A DNA stretch of 64,000 bases from the NCBI GenBank assembly GCA_036346395.1, contig CM070615.1, positions 7,507,534 through 7,571,533 of the forward strand, read 5' to 3'. Shown here piece after piece: positions 10,490 through 21,899 of this stretch. Under the pieces are notes generated by a model. That model was not told the origin of the DNA. It worked only from the letters and a program-made list of their open reading frames with translations, and made no database searches. How positions within the stretch are numbered: the first letter of the stretch is position 1; each line of letters starts with the position of its first letter. Source of the DNA: Hsuehochloa calcarea. Taxonomy: Eukaryota > Streptophyta > Magnoliopsida > Poales > Poaceae. The position numbers and the translations under genes are program-made.

Positions 10490-13087
10490 GAGATCTACCC
10501 TCGTGACGGCGGAGTTACGACCAAAGGGAGCATGAGGACGAAAATCGAAAAACTCGGAAAAACCAAGTCCTCGATCTTGCCCAAAATCATCGATGGAACA
10601 AACCTAGACCTCGTGTTGGTCTTAGGTGCACTCAAGATCCGGGTCTGACCACGAATGTACCTAAGAGACTCAACACGGTCTCTACGCGCGATCTTGGCGC
10701 TCAAGCAATGATCAACTAAATGTCTATCTTTACGGATGAAGGTGCAATGATACTTCGCCTTACGAGGGTCAAGCTGCAGTGGAATCACCTTGTCGTCGAA
10801 ATCCTTTGAACAAAACCCACGACTTAAAATTGACTTTCGATCCCGGGCTTAGTTTTGATCACACCGTGCTATGGTTCTGAGCACGACAGGTGGATGCTTC
10901 CTCATATCCTCATGAAAATCATATCCTAGACCTTGATTAAATTTACAAATCTTGGATTTGTCTAGAATAAGATTTAGCTTCTTCTTGCCTCCTACAAATT
11001 TCTCAAGAGTGTTCATAAGATCGACACTCCTTGAAAAAAAGGTGCAAGAAGAGCAGGGGAAGAAGGAATGCAGAAGATAAGGGAGTAGAGGAAGAAGAAC
11101 CAACAAAGATAGGAAAGATTGGCTTGTGCATGCACACCGACTTTGGGGGACAAATCCTATTGCTAGCAGATTGGCTCACGTTGCTAGGCGTCTCTACCAA
11201 ACCCTTAGACTTCTTCCCAAAGACACACAATACAAGGTAAGATGTGTTTCTAGAAAGTCCTTAGTTAGCTTCACACATTTTTCATCCAAGGCAACCAAAT
11301 CACATTTTAGTTTATTACATTGATTGCATGGTGAGCTAACAAGGTCCTTAGAAGCATACTGAGCCAGTTTGTTATTGTGATCAATCATTTCTTGAACTGC
11401 TTAGATACAGATTCTAGTTCAGCAATTAACTTAGGACAGTTTAAGCAAGAAACAATAGGCTCTAGTAAGCAGACTTGAAATTCAGCAAGTTTGTGATCTG
11501 CCCGTTTTAGGTTCATCTTGAGTTTATTACAATTTTCACAAGTCTCAGGCAGATCGAGCAACATGGTATAAAGACCTCTAAACGAATTGTCCTTAACCTC
11601 ACATGAGGTGCAAGCAGTAGCCTCAACAGTAGTAGATGAAGGAGGTGCTACTCTACTCATCTCTAATTCAGCAAGAAGGCTAATGTTCTCTACTTTAATC
11701 ATGTCAAGTTCAGAGGACACACTATCATGCAAGGTCCTTAGTTTTTCCATGTCATCAAGCAAGGCACAGCATGTGTCACAATCATCACAGGAGGGAGCAG
11801 ATGTAAGTAAAGAAAGCTCCGTGATAGTCTAGCTACTTCCTTCTCCAACTCAAAGACACTTAGCCCTAGACTTAGCATGAAATCTACCTAGCTTAAGAAA
11901 AGCATCATTGTTTGGTCATAAGTGGGACTAACCTCATCTGAGTCGAGTACACTCATTGTCGCTCGATTCGCCTCGAGGGCCATGAAGCACATGCCGAGAA
12001 GTTGCCGTCGTCCTTGGGATCATGATCGTCCTTCCCATCATCGTACTCCACCCCTCCACCTCGCTGGTGTCCGGTTAAATCGAGGCGGTGAGGACGCGAT
12101 GGAACAGCCTTCTTTGCCTTCCCAAAGTTGCGGAACTTCTTCTTGCCTTGGTCAGTGCCGAGGGCTTCGTGTTGCGGTTCTTGTCGATGTAGTCGTTCTT
12201 GCTCGACCGCCATAGTCACCTTTGCCCTTCCCAAGCTTGGGACGCTTTGCTCGGATGTGGTTGGGGCCACCACACTCGAAACAAATCACAGACCTCCTCT
12301 TTTCCATCCCTCCTCCTCTTGTAAGCATGGGAAAACTTTCGAGCTAGGAGGGCTAGTTGTTCATCCTCGTCGCTCTAACCGATCATCGCTATGTCACAGA
12401 GAGCAACTAGGAGAACCCGCGTGACGACTCGTAAGAAGATCCAGAGGTGGGATCGGTGACTAAAGCCATCGATCGTGACTTCGACTTTCGAGAGACAATG
12501 TCAATCTCGTGAGTCTTGAGACGCGAGTAAAGCGCATCAAGAGTCGTGGTCGAGAGGTCCGTGCTATCTTTGATGGTAGTCACTTTCATCTCCCAAACAC
12601 GAAGATCAAGTGCGAAAGCATCTGTCGGCGCTATCCGAGTCGGGGTATGTAAGACCGACCGCTCGGAGGTTGCTCAAAATCTTGTGAAACGCGAAAAGCA
12701 CTCGTCAAGAGATTCACCAAAGAAGCATCTCAAATTTCATCAGATTCACGCTTGAACTGGTCTTGTCGAACCGTCTTAATCGGGTGGTGCCTCATGGTAT
12801 GCATCGAGGGTCACCCGGATGTCGTAGCGTAAGTCAAATGAGAAATGCGATCAAACTCACTTCTACTCAAACCCTGAATGATGATGTTCCTAGCCTTAGC
12901 ATTGGCCTCAACATCGTGCATGTTTCCGCATTGATGTTTTCATCGCCAGAATCGCAAATCTCACCTTCACCTTTCTCCAGATGGCATACCCCTGAGCTTG
13001 GATGTATGTTTCCATTCGGCTCTTCCAGAAGGGGTAATCCATGCCATCAAAGACTGGAGGCTTGGTGGAATACTTGTCCGTTGCCAT
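10490..13087 (-). pseudogene. gag of element E with long coiled-coil, CxxC-bearing extension
   Basis: The start codon is at 13085-13087, with a protein start of MATDKYST type like S0. A gag core follows (LYSRLKTHEIDIVS near 12500). A CCHC-type knuckle lies near 12234-12290, where the last Cys is read as Arg. Then comes a long, heptad-rich segment (about 11762-10900). One open piece (11762-11385) carries CTSC, CENC and CLNC at residues 51, 75 and 106, and a CNQC follows in the next piece. The same design is seen in S1 gag. Frame breaks are frequent. Confidence 0.75.
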
Positions 13088-13128
13088 GGCTCAACCGACC
13101 GGTTAAGATCTATCAAGAAGAGCTAACC

Positions 13129-13141
13129 GGCTCTGATACCA
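13129..13141 (-). other. Primer binding site of E
   Basis: Minus strand TGGTATCAGAGCC, two bases from the LTR end at 13144. Initiator tRNA-Met type. Confidence 0.9.
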
Positions 13142-13307
13142 ATTGAAGGACCGAAATGGCAACAGAGGGGGGGTGAATGGTGCCTTAAAATTAATAACTC
13201 CACTTTACTGTATTTAAACAAGCCTACAAAGATCTTTGGAGATCTAAAGAAGGTAAATGAAGCAATATCAAATAACAAAAACAAGCCTCGGGCTTTTCTT
13301 CAGGAAA

Positions 13308-13425
13308 TCGGAAGCTCCGGCCAGTAAGGTGCGGAAGTTCCGCTTGCGGTAGTTCCGCTGTGTATGACGCGGTAGTTCCGCTTGCGGTACTTCCGCTTTG
13401 TAAAATCGGAAGCTCCGATTATCCT
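13308..13425. repeat. GGAAGTTCC palindrome array in E 5' LTR (U5-side cluster)
   Basis: Copies of GCGGAAGTTCCGC, GGTAGTTCC and GGAAGCTCC. U3-side clusters are at 14357-14480 and 14552-14680. The 3' LTR has them at 3897-3975, 4925-5045 and 5117-5240. Confidence 0.8.
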
Positions 13426-13968
13426 GACCAAAGAACAGAACGCTCGGGTTTTTGTCCAAAAATCCAAACTACTTTTAATTTGTTGATCTTCTCTGGTCAA
13501 GTTTCACAGGACATCATCCTAAGCAACATCTTGACCTCATGGAGAAGAATCGCAGACAAAGATTCAACAATCAAGCCAAAATTGGATTTCTTGAAGAAGG
13601 GGCAAGAAAGACCAAAAACCGAAATAGACTCGATTCTCAGAATCTTAGCTCATGAAACTTTGAGTATGTAATAGTAATATCAAAACGACTCTAGATATCA
13701 AGTTTCATGCTATTTCATAAGACGAATCAAAAGATATGCCAAAACCCTAGATATTCAACATGAACAGAGAGGGAATAAAAAGAGGCATAAACATGTAATC
13801 AAAGACTCAGAGTTTCATTGATAGAAGTCAAGAAATCACAGAGGAAACACAGAGGAATGATTACAAGTATTTTCAGTTCATTCTCTCAAAAAGCAAAACA
13901 AACCCTTTTGGTGGAGCTAACCCTAATTTCCTCTCTCAAGGTCTAACCCTAACAACAGGGGTTGAGCT

Positions 13969-13978
13969 CTATTTATAG
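13969..13978 (-). promoter_or_regulatory. TATA box in E 5' LTR
   Basis: Minus strand CTATAAATAG. This is the active-position promoter of E, pointing left toward gag. Confidence 0.6.
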
Positions 13979-14788
13979 CCTTTGCTTAATGGGCCTCCAA
14001 CCCATTAAGCCCGCTACACCCGAACGGAACCGCCTCCACTTGTGCCGCTTTGCGAAATCCCCGTTTCGCCCCTTGCGCACCTTCTGGAAGCCTCCCGTAC
14101 GCCTTGCTGTCCTTGACACGCAACCACCTCAAGATTCACACCGTCTTCGACACATCCGACCGCTCGACCTCAACGGCGCTCGCGCTTAGTCCGATCACCT
14201 CGTGTCTCGCCACGACTTCGTCTCGATGTCCTGCAGTCAACACAGATAAAAACACATCACATAGCATTGCACAATATCATAGCATCAACATTTGTATAAG
14301 ACTCAAACTCATACAGAATCAAAATCACAATATATCCTTCTCTCGCACAGCTACGACACAATCGGAAGTTCCGACTTTACCTTGCGGAAGTTCCGATTTC
14401 TAACGTCCGCGACTTGTCAGATTATCGGAAGTTCGCGCTTAACACTGCGGAACTTCCGATCTTCGGAACATCCGCTTTTCCAGTTTTTCAAAACCGATTA
14501 TCATCTCAGAGGAACACACAACGTCAGTATTATCGGATACTCCGCCACCCTAGGTGCGGAAGTTCCGATTTCCTTCAGCCGAACTCAAAACCCTGGTAAA
14601 TCGGAAGTTCCTATTTCCAACGCCGGTAGTTCCGATTATCGAACTTCCGCTCCATACACAGCTGTAGTTCCGATTTCCGATTCAAAGACCGTAAGCAGTC
14701 CATACCGAAAAACTCAACTCTCAACCTATTCAACCACGATGTCAAATACTCATCACTCAGAGTGGAGGACCTGTCACATGGTCTCTCA

Positions 14789-14793
14789 TTAAC
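14789..14793. repeat. Target-site duplication of element E, right copy (TTAAC)
   Basis: Exact repeat of 3721-3725. Confidence 0.95.
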
Positions 14794-15103
14794 AGATCCG
14801 GTGGAGAAGATAAATTATCTTGGTCTACGGCTTGAAGATCTCAGAAGTCTGCTCAAAACTACTCGGAAGAACTATGCGCAGACTATGAAGAATGTTGTTG
14901 CTAACGGAGTTAGCTTTTCCTTAGCAAAGCTTAAAGCCTCTGACCCCTCCATCAACCTCCAATCTCTCGAAGCGGACTTCAACTGCTCAGAGCAAGAAGC
15001 AACCAAGATCTTCGAAGGAGTAATACCCTTCAGAAACAAGGTTGCAGAGGAGATGGAGGTTGGATCTCCTTCGTACAGTGACCAGTCTGGTGGTCCCAAA
15101 TAG
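14794..15103 (+). pseudogene. Gene F, 3' part: C-terminal exon(s)
   Basis: Resumes directly after the E target duplication. It is open to a TAG at 15101-15103 and includes INYLGLRLEDLRSLLKTTRK, FSLAKLKASDPSINLQSLEA, CSEQEATKIFEGVIPF and a terminal Ser/Pro-rich tail. The composition is helical and Leu-rich. No catalytic motif is seen. The frame does not join cleanly to the sequence left of E, so either an intron junction, a mutation or a sequence error lies there. Function unknown. Confidence 0.55.
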
Positions 15104-15276
15104 TTGATTGATGTAATATTGGAGTTGTAAATATTAAAACTTACATTTTGTCATCAGTAAAGTCTATGTTTATCTTTTCTACTCATATATTTTTTGGCCT
15201 CCGACTGCTTGTGTTAGTAGAAAAACTTACTAAAGAAGCAGTAGACTAAGAAAAATAAGCTAAAGCTATGACCATG
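15104..15276 (+). other. AT-rich flank, probably the 3' UTR of gene F
   Basis: No coding signal. It follows the F stop codon and is AT-rich with TGTAATATTGGAGTTGTAAA-like 3'-end sequence. No clear AATAAA. Confidence 0.35.
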
Positions 15277-15739
15277 TGTAGGATCAAGGATAACTAACTA
15301 GAGGGTGTGAATAGAAGGTTATTAAAATTCTTCACCTAATTACCATTTTTATCTCAATTAAGAGCTAGACAAAACTAGATACAGTTCTAGCTAGGCAATT
15401 CTACACAAGTAAAATACTAGAATTGTAAATACGGAAGAGTAAAGACAAAAAATAGAACCACAATAGAGACAATAGAGTTTTTCCCGTGGTATCGAAGAAT
15501 TGCCAGTCTTCACTAGTCTACGTTGAGGAAGCTTGAACAAATCAAGCTGGCTTCACTAATTGCCCCTCACCCTCAATCACTATAGTTGCTGTTCCTCCGC
15601 TCCGAGTCGGTGAGCAGCACACCAATCACAACTCTCACCGGGTCACTTCACAAGCTTCTTCAAGTGATCACCGCTCCAAGCTATCCAGGTGCCGGCGAGC
15701 TCCAAGAATAATAAATCACAGTGCTTGCTTGAAGACTAT
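15277..15739 (-). repeat. Copia-type LTR fragment G
   Basis: It starts TGTAGGATCAAGG and soon has GAGGGTGTGAATAG, resembling the U5 end (plus-strand left end) of the SIRE-like LTRs in this window (TGTAGGACC ... GGTGAATAGG). There is no primer binding site to its left, so it is a solo LTR or a truncated end. It is cut by D at 15740; any remainder would lie beyond D, outside the window. Confidence 0.45.
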
Positions 15740-18731
15740 TGTAACATCCCTATTTTCAAGGTTTTTTTGAAAAAAATTGAAAATGAAAATAACCATTTGA
15801 TTTTATTGCTAAAGATTAACTTGGAATTTCAAAAAATAAAAACAAATGAATATGAATTAATCAAACTTTAATTAATTAAATTTGGTTTAATTGGATTTTC
15901 TAGTATTTAAAGTCAAAATTATTATTTTAAGCTTTTTCTTGGATTTTCTGGAATTTAAAAAGGCTTTTTCCTATTTTTAAAAATTAAAACAAATTTATTT
16001 GCAAAATTAAGAGATAAATTAAAGTTCAAAATAATTTTTTTAAGTTCCAAATAATTCATGAAATTTATGTGTTTTTTTCTAGAATTTTTGCACTTTATTT
16101 ACTATTTTCTAAAAAACCTTTTGATTTGTTGTATTTTTTGAAATTCAAAAATCCTTAAAATCATTGGCACTGTTCATTGGCCGAATTCTTTTGGCCTATT
16201 ACTGTGCGCTCCCTGTGTGGCCCAGCTCGCCCGCGTGCACATCCCGCTCCGCCTCCTCCGCTTGCTCTCGCTGGTAGGGGTGCCCCACCCGTCAGCCTCC
16301 CTTCACCCTTTTTCTCTTCTTCCCTAGTCCGACGCCAGCGTCCATCAATCGCCACCATTGCCGCTGACTCTGCGCCATCCAATCCTATGAATCCGTCACC
16401 GATCCTCCATGCGAACGAGCGTATTTTAATCCCTTGAATCCCACCGACCCCGTTTCACCCGTCATCTGCCTCCACTCTCCTTCTTCCCCATTGGTTCTTC
16501 GCGTGCGCCCCTTCTCAGGACCGCCATTGATGGCTGCGTAGAGCGCTGTTGCATCCCGCCTTTTCGTCGTCGAATCTCCAAGCAATCGTGAGAGTTGACC
16601 TCCACCCATCTCGCAGACTCTGTTCCATCCATCAACGCCGTCCCCTCCGCACGGAATCGCCGGCGCACGCAAGCTCCCGCGAAAGCCACCGCCACTCCGC
16701 CCGAGATTCCTCCCCTCTGGACTTGCCCGAGCCTTTATAAGGCGATCACCGGATGCCCCTTGGCCGCGTCTTGCTTTCCCCTTGATTCACTCTCCCTCTT
16801 TCACCCTAGCATTCCCGTGCTTCGAGTATTCTCCCCGCCGGCCGAGCTTCACGCCACCACCTCCGGCATCAGACGAACATGGGCCACCCCGTGCGCACCT
16901 CCTCATCATCGGAGCTCCACCGGAGCGCCACCTCCGCCTTCGCCCGCCGCCGTTGCCGCTTCTTCCTCCTCGCCGCCGGCCTTCCTATGGTTCCTCATCG
17001 ATGAAACCATGAGCATCACGTTTGCCGCACCTTCCTCTTGCAACCGGTGCCTTCGCCATTAGCCATCTCCCCGCCAAACGTCGACGACCCTCGGGCCAAG
17101 CTCTTCGCCCCTCAAGCGTAGACTGGTAGTGCCGCGTGGCGCCTAGTCAGCGCCACCTCCACCTCTTCCGCCCGGGTGGCAGCCCGTCAGCAGCCCACAT
17201 GGCTTTTCATCATTTTATTTTAGGAAAAGGCTTCCAAAAATCCAAAAAAATACAGATTTTCTTCATTTTATGTGTTTTCAAACTTCCAAAGGTCATATCT
17301 TCTTCATCCGAACTCCGTTCTGTGTGATTCAAATCTCTATATTTATCTAAATTCAGTATCTTTCGTTTGGTATTGTTAAAATTATTTTTCTCTTTTCGCA
17401 CATATAGATTTTGGCATTTCAGAAGAATTCTTGGACCCATCGACCGAAGCCTCCCAACTCTTCAACAAAGTCATAGACCTTTGATCATGTTCCTATCGAC
17501 ATGTTTCCTTGAATGATATAAATCCTTGGACACCATAGGATTGGGTAATATTAGTTGGACATTATTGTAATACCAACATGGGTGTGTATTATGCTTAGCC
17601 ATACTTTAGCTATTCGTTGGGATTCATGATCACATGCTTAAATGCTTAATATTGACTTAAAAATATATGGAATTGTGGTGTGGCTAATTTTGTTAAAATT
17701 TATTGTGTCATGGCAAGGGTTGCCATTTGGTCGGGTTGAACCAAAAATAATTTCGTACTCAGGCGAATGATCGTGCAGTAACGGTGGAGAATTTTGGGAT
17801 GCGGTAGCATCGCCTAAGTAGTCACTAAGGACTTAACCTTGTAAGCCACTAATCTGGGCCATACCGTGCAACCACAAGTCCATTATGGGGTGAACCTGGC
17901 CAACTAATTAGTAACATTTTATTTCGGTTCTGTTTGGGTTGATGAGCGGCGCAAGAGGGGGGCCAGAATGGTGAATCCTTAGCGAGCATAACCGAGTCAA
18001 AATGGAGCTATGTAAAGGCCTTGTCACATGTTGTAGACTGCTTACCTAAGGTAGTGATCGGTGGTATCGACGGATGCTAAACAAACTAGAGAAGTTGTGT
18101 CTTGTGGGTCAAACTGTACAACCTCTGCAGAGTGTTAAAAACTATTCGATTAGCTGTGTCCCCAGTTATGGACAATGCGTGGCGATTTCACACAAGGGAT
18201 AGATTTTCATAAAAATATTGGAATGGTTTGGTTAGAATGGTTGCGACGTGAACGGTGTGTTCACTAGTTGTTTCAAAGAACCTGATTACTTTTGTATTAT
18301 TCTTTTAAATAATGCTTTACCATCTACTTATTGTCTTTAATGTCAATACTACTTTTATGCAAATTAAACATAAAGCTATCCTTGTTCAAGTCTTACATAA
18401 ATACTATTTGCATACATTTTCCTACGACTTGCTGAGTACTTTATGTGCTCACGGCTATACGCCACTTGTTGATTAGTCCCCGTAGAAGAACCAGGGAACA
18501 CCAAGTTCTACGAGGAAGACTTAGTCGAAGACTATGCGAACTACGATGTGTCCTCCACTCGATTGCCTGTGGGCATGTCGAATGGCCTCCATGAGATATT
18601 TTGATTTTCAGCTGCAAGTTTATCTTTAGTTGCTAAGCCCTGCGTTGTAACATCTGTAAGACTTGACCATAAGGTTATTTTGCTGCTAATTAATATTACT
18701 TTGTCTGCTTCAATAGTCTCTTTGTTGTATG
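15740..18731 (+). repeat. 5' LTR of D, left part
   Basis: It starts TGTAACATCCC. An AT-rich first 400 bases, a GC-rich block (about 16190-17170) with a possible TATA box TTTATAAG near 16734, then AT-rich U5-like sequence follow. It ends in GTATG (18727-18731), the target duplication of A. Apparent reading frames in the GC-rich block are Pro/Ser/Arg-rich and overlap on both strands, so I do not call genes. Confidence 0.8.
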
Positions 18732-19507
18732 TGTTGGAAATATGCCCTAGAGGCAATAATATAGACGATGATATTTCATTATGTTCGTGATTTTGATAAT
18801 ACGTTATCGTGTTCCTTGAATGAATCATTTGTTATAGATCAATGAGTGTATGACTTGTTGGTGAAACTCTTTAACTTATATGATGTCATTCTAAATGTAT
18901 CCCTAGTCGGATGTCACTGGTCGGAACACCAGTGACCCTATGACTAGCACATGTATTGATTGATGACCTTGTTTCACCGGTCAAGGATATGGAGATATCG
19001 AATCAATAATGTGAGTACATGTTAGAGAACATGGTGTTGGATAGAGCTATCATTGAGACACTATTGAGATTGTTATGAATCTTTGTGTCATTATTTGGTC
19101 TCAAGTAGTGATGATGTATAATCCTTAGACCTGAGATCACCATGGTTCCCTACATGTGTAATAGCACTCTTAGGGGTTGCCAAACACTACTCGTAATTGG
19201 GTAGTTATAAAGGTAACTTTTGGGTATGCTATGAAACATGCGGAGGGATGTGACTGGTCGAGATGGGATTTGCCCCTCCTAACATAACAGGAGAGATGTC
19301 TCTGGGCCTCTCGTGGTGATCGGATAAAGAAAGTGCATAGCCATGCCACTAGTGGTCGAAGCGTCGACCACATGATGTTATCCGACACTCGATCGAGAAA
19401 GTATTGAACAGTCCATGGATGACACCACATCTCACCTGGAGTTCAACCAGGCATCGTGAGGCAAAGGGAGAATGCATGAGTAGGTTGCTTATTTTGATCA
19501 ATTAAGG

Positions 19508-19680
19508 ACTAGTCGTATGGAGATACGAGCTCGTCTTAGATTGGTCGAACGTAATCACAGAATGGTAAAAAAACATGGTCGTAAGGAGATACGAACTGGT
19601 CATGACCAAATACAACCTGGTCGTATAGAGATACGAACTGGTCGTAAATGATGAGGACCTGATCATAGATCATATTACAT
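19508..19680. repeat. GTCGTA..GAGATACGA repeats in A U3
   Basis: At least three units of CTGGTCGTANNGAGATACGA upstream of the TATA box, repeated in the other LTR at 59600-59775. The position suits an enhancer. Confidence 0.7.
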
Positions 19681-19915
19681 CAAGGTTCGTCCGATATATT
19701 CTGTGTGTCCTTGGGAATCGTTATGTGCTGCTTGGTACCGCTGACGACTAGTGGTCGGAAAAGAGTTTCCGAGTCATAACCGATTACACGTGAACCTGTG
19801 GGGTCACACACTTAAAGGGCAAGTATCTGTTTTGGATGGTGATCCGAATTTGTATAGGCCACGAGTTCCTAATGGGCCTCCAAGTTGAGACCCATCATGG
19901 ATGCCTATATAAAGA

Positions 19916-19924
19916 GGGGCGGTG
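19916..19924 (+). promoter_or_regulatory. TATA box in left LTR of A
   Basis: TATATAAAG, conserved in the partner LTR at 60009-60017. Confidence 0.6.
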
Positions 19925-20359
19925 GCGTGGGGTGAGGGAGAGGATGATCTTTGGAAGAACTCCCAAAACCCTAATAGACACGCCTTCTCAACCACGCTGT
20001 CGGTGCTAGCACTCAAGCGCGTGGTGATCCTACCCCGTACGTGTGGATACCTCGGAGGTGTTGTTGCAAAGCATCAGCACTAGGACGATCCGCGACTTGT
20101 GTTGATCACCGGAGTCGGAGGAGAAGTCACGTGGTAAGTATGACCACTCGAAGAAGCTGACGCGCGGCGAGCACGACCACTCAAAGGAGGAGACGCGTCG
20201 TGAGTACGACTACGACTACATCAACTCGCTACAAGGACTCTACTTCCGCTAAGAGTCGGCGCGTCTAGCGGTAATCTCGTGATCTATTTCTAGCAGTGGT
20301 TCCTTGGTTGCGCGGTAAATTTTGTTTGTGCTATCGTATCCTTGCCGCGTTACCCTTCA

Positions 20360-20445
20360 GTGTGGATATGACATCATCGTTGTTGTAACTGTGTGATCTA
20401 GCTGCTGATCTGGGACTAGTTCGGAATACACAGAGGGTCTCGGGA
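20360..20445 (+). repeat. Second copy of the D LTR right end
   Basis: 86 bases closely similar (roughly 10 differences by eye) to 60463-60548, the end of the D LTR after A. Both contain CTGGGACTAGTTC and ACACAGAGGGTCTCGGGA and correspond to the C LTR end near 36880. It sits where the A primer binding site should be. Confidence 0.75.
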
Positions 20446-20947
20446 CCGCCGTGCTGGGTAATCGGACCGCGCTTTTGTAGTGTGTGTTATTGTTGCCCGT
20501 TAGAATGCTCTTCCATACCTAACTTATTTTTGCAGGTTGATGTGAATAGTATGACCCATGATGTATGAGATGCATGCATGTGTGTAATGTTCATGACCTG
20601 TGTGTCATGTTTATTGCAGCCCAAGGCTGTCTATATTTGTATAACGACCTGCGTGTCGACTTGTGATGCTAATTACTCCTTGTATTTTTTTCCCTAGTGC
20701 TGTTAGGAGTAATGGCTTAGTGGGAGTACTTGGAAGTTTTGGCAACTTGGGGACATAGCGAACAGGATGCTTGGCGATGAAGATCACCACCAGAAAGGGT
20801 CATACTATATCGCGATGCAATTTGATTGTCTATGAATGCCCTTATATTCCTGTCTATTTATTTCTATGCATGTTTTAATTGCTTAAAATGCTTTGCTTGG
20901 TAGAAGTAAATTTCCCTCGGGTAATATTAAGTTAAATTGATGCCCTC
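20446..20947 (+). other. Unassigned ~500 bases between LTR pieces and S1
   Basis: No coding signal, and no PBS at the LTR end. It may be the untranslated leader of A, since A gag follows on the other side of S1, but I cannot prove this. The final bases CCCTC abut S1. Confidence 0.4.
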
Positions 20948-21154
20948 TGTAGGACCAGAAAGGCGACTAGGGGGGTGAATAGGCGCTTTCAAAACTTTTT
21001 CGCCTAAATCAAAAACCAACACGAACTTTACTGCTTTAGCTATGAAAGCTAAGAAGATCAGTAAGCACACAACGGAAGCCTTGTGTTGGACTTGATAAAC
21101 CCCTCAACCACACGACACAAATGGAGAAAAGAACTCACTGTTCTTCACTGGGTA

Positions 21155-21315
21155 CTGGCGGTCTGACCGGCTACCATGGGCGGTCGGACCGACGGTCAAC
21201 CAATGTCCGACAAGCAACTAACTAGCGGTCGGACGGTGGATGCGTGTTCGACCCGGCAAACCAGGTGCTCGAATACACGGCGGTCGAACCGCCGTTGAAA
21301 GGCCGGTCGGACGGT
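21155..21315. repeat. GGTCNGACC palindrome array in S1 3' LTR (U5-side cluster)
   Basis: Spaced copies of GCGGTCGGACCG, CGGTCTGACCGG and variants. Matching clusters are at 1103-1262 (S0) and 30303-30470 (S1 5' LTR). A second set lies at the U3 side: 22390-22490 and 22650-22740, 2339-2420 and 2597-2645, 31545-31620 and 31780-31860. Confidence 0.8.
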
Positions 21316-21890
21316 AGAGTCGAAGATGAAAAACTCCACCCAAATCCAAAACGAAATTTGATCCAACTTTTGATTCAACCAATAAAACTTGACCAAATTT
21401 CTAGCACACCTCCCTAATGATATTGGAGACCTATTTCTAGCGACGATCCGTCAGATCCACTTCGCAGAATCGATCTCTTGAGATTTTACCAAAGAAGTGC
21501 ACAAACCCTAGAAATGAGAAAATCTTGATTCAAGACTTGCTTGTGGGGGTTTGATGAACTAGATGACTCTAGGAGTAATCCCACACATCAAAGTAAGATA
21601 AAATAGGCCAAGAGACCAAGTATGAACCTTTGAATCAAGGAAGCACCAAAATCATTCAAAAGGGAGAAGAACACAAAAGGGAGCAAACGATCTTTCAATT
21701 GAGCATCACAAGATTGTTCGAGTTCACAGGATGCTTACAAAGCCTCTCCACCAAGGAGGGCAAGAGCTCAACAAGGAGCACACTCCAAACCCTAGTTCTC
21801 CTCTCCTCTCCTCCAAACCCTAGAAAAAGGAAGAAGGGGGCTAAATGAATGCTTAGCTTAGTTTTCCATTTGCCCCTTTTCTATTTATAC

Positions 21891-21899
21891 TAGAGAGCT
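21891..21899 (-). promoter_or_regulatory. TATA box in S1 3' LTR
   Basis: Minus strand TATAAATAG. Confidence 0.6.

Larger units (their letters stand above)
3726..14788 (-). mobile_element. Complete SIRE-like Ty1-copia element E, 11.06 kb
   Basis: Minus-strand element with LTRs 3726-5350 and 13144-14788, a PBS beside the right LTR, a polypurine tract beside the left LTR, and a perfect 5-bp TSD. Coding order on the minus strand is gag, protease, integrase, RT, RNase H, that is copia order. It is related to S0/S1 in coding and 3' non-coding sequence, but its LTRs are a different family, built around GGAAGTTCC palindromes instead of GGTCNGACC. Coding regions are frame-broken throughout. Confidence 0.92.
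13144..14788 (-). repeat. 5' LTR of element E
   Basis: On the plus strand it starts TGAAGGACCG and ends GGTCTCTCA; 1645 bases, partner of 3726-5350. Palindrome clusters lie at about 13308-13425, 14357-14480 and 14552-14680. The right end abuts TTAAC. Confidence 0.93.
18732..20359 (+). repeat. Left LTR of A (5' LTR or solo LTR)
   Basis: 1628 bases, TG...CA, partner of 58843-60462. Flanked on the left by GTATG and on the right by GTGTG and D-LTR-like sequence, as a solo LTR would be. U3 contains repeated GTCGTA..GAGATACGA units (about 19508-19660). Confidence 0.88.

Noticed and set aside
18732..20359. Simple reading of this LTR as the ordinary 5' LTR of A
   Set aside because: No PBS follows; a copy of the D LTR end does. 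Kept as 5' or solo LTR with the anomaly reported.
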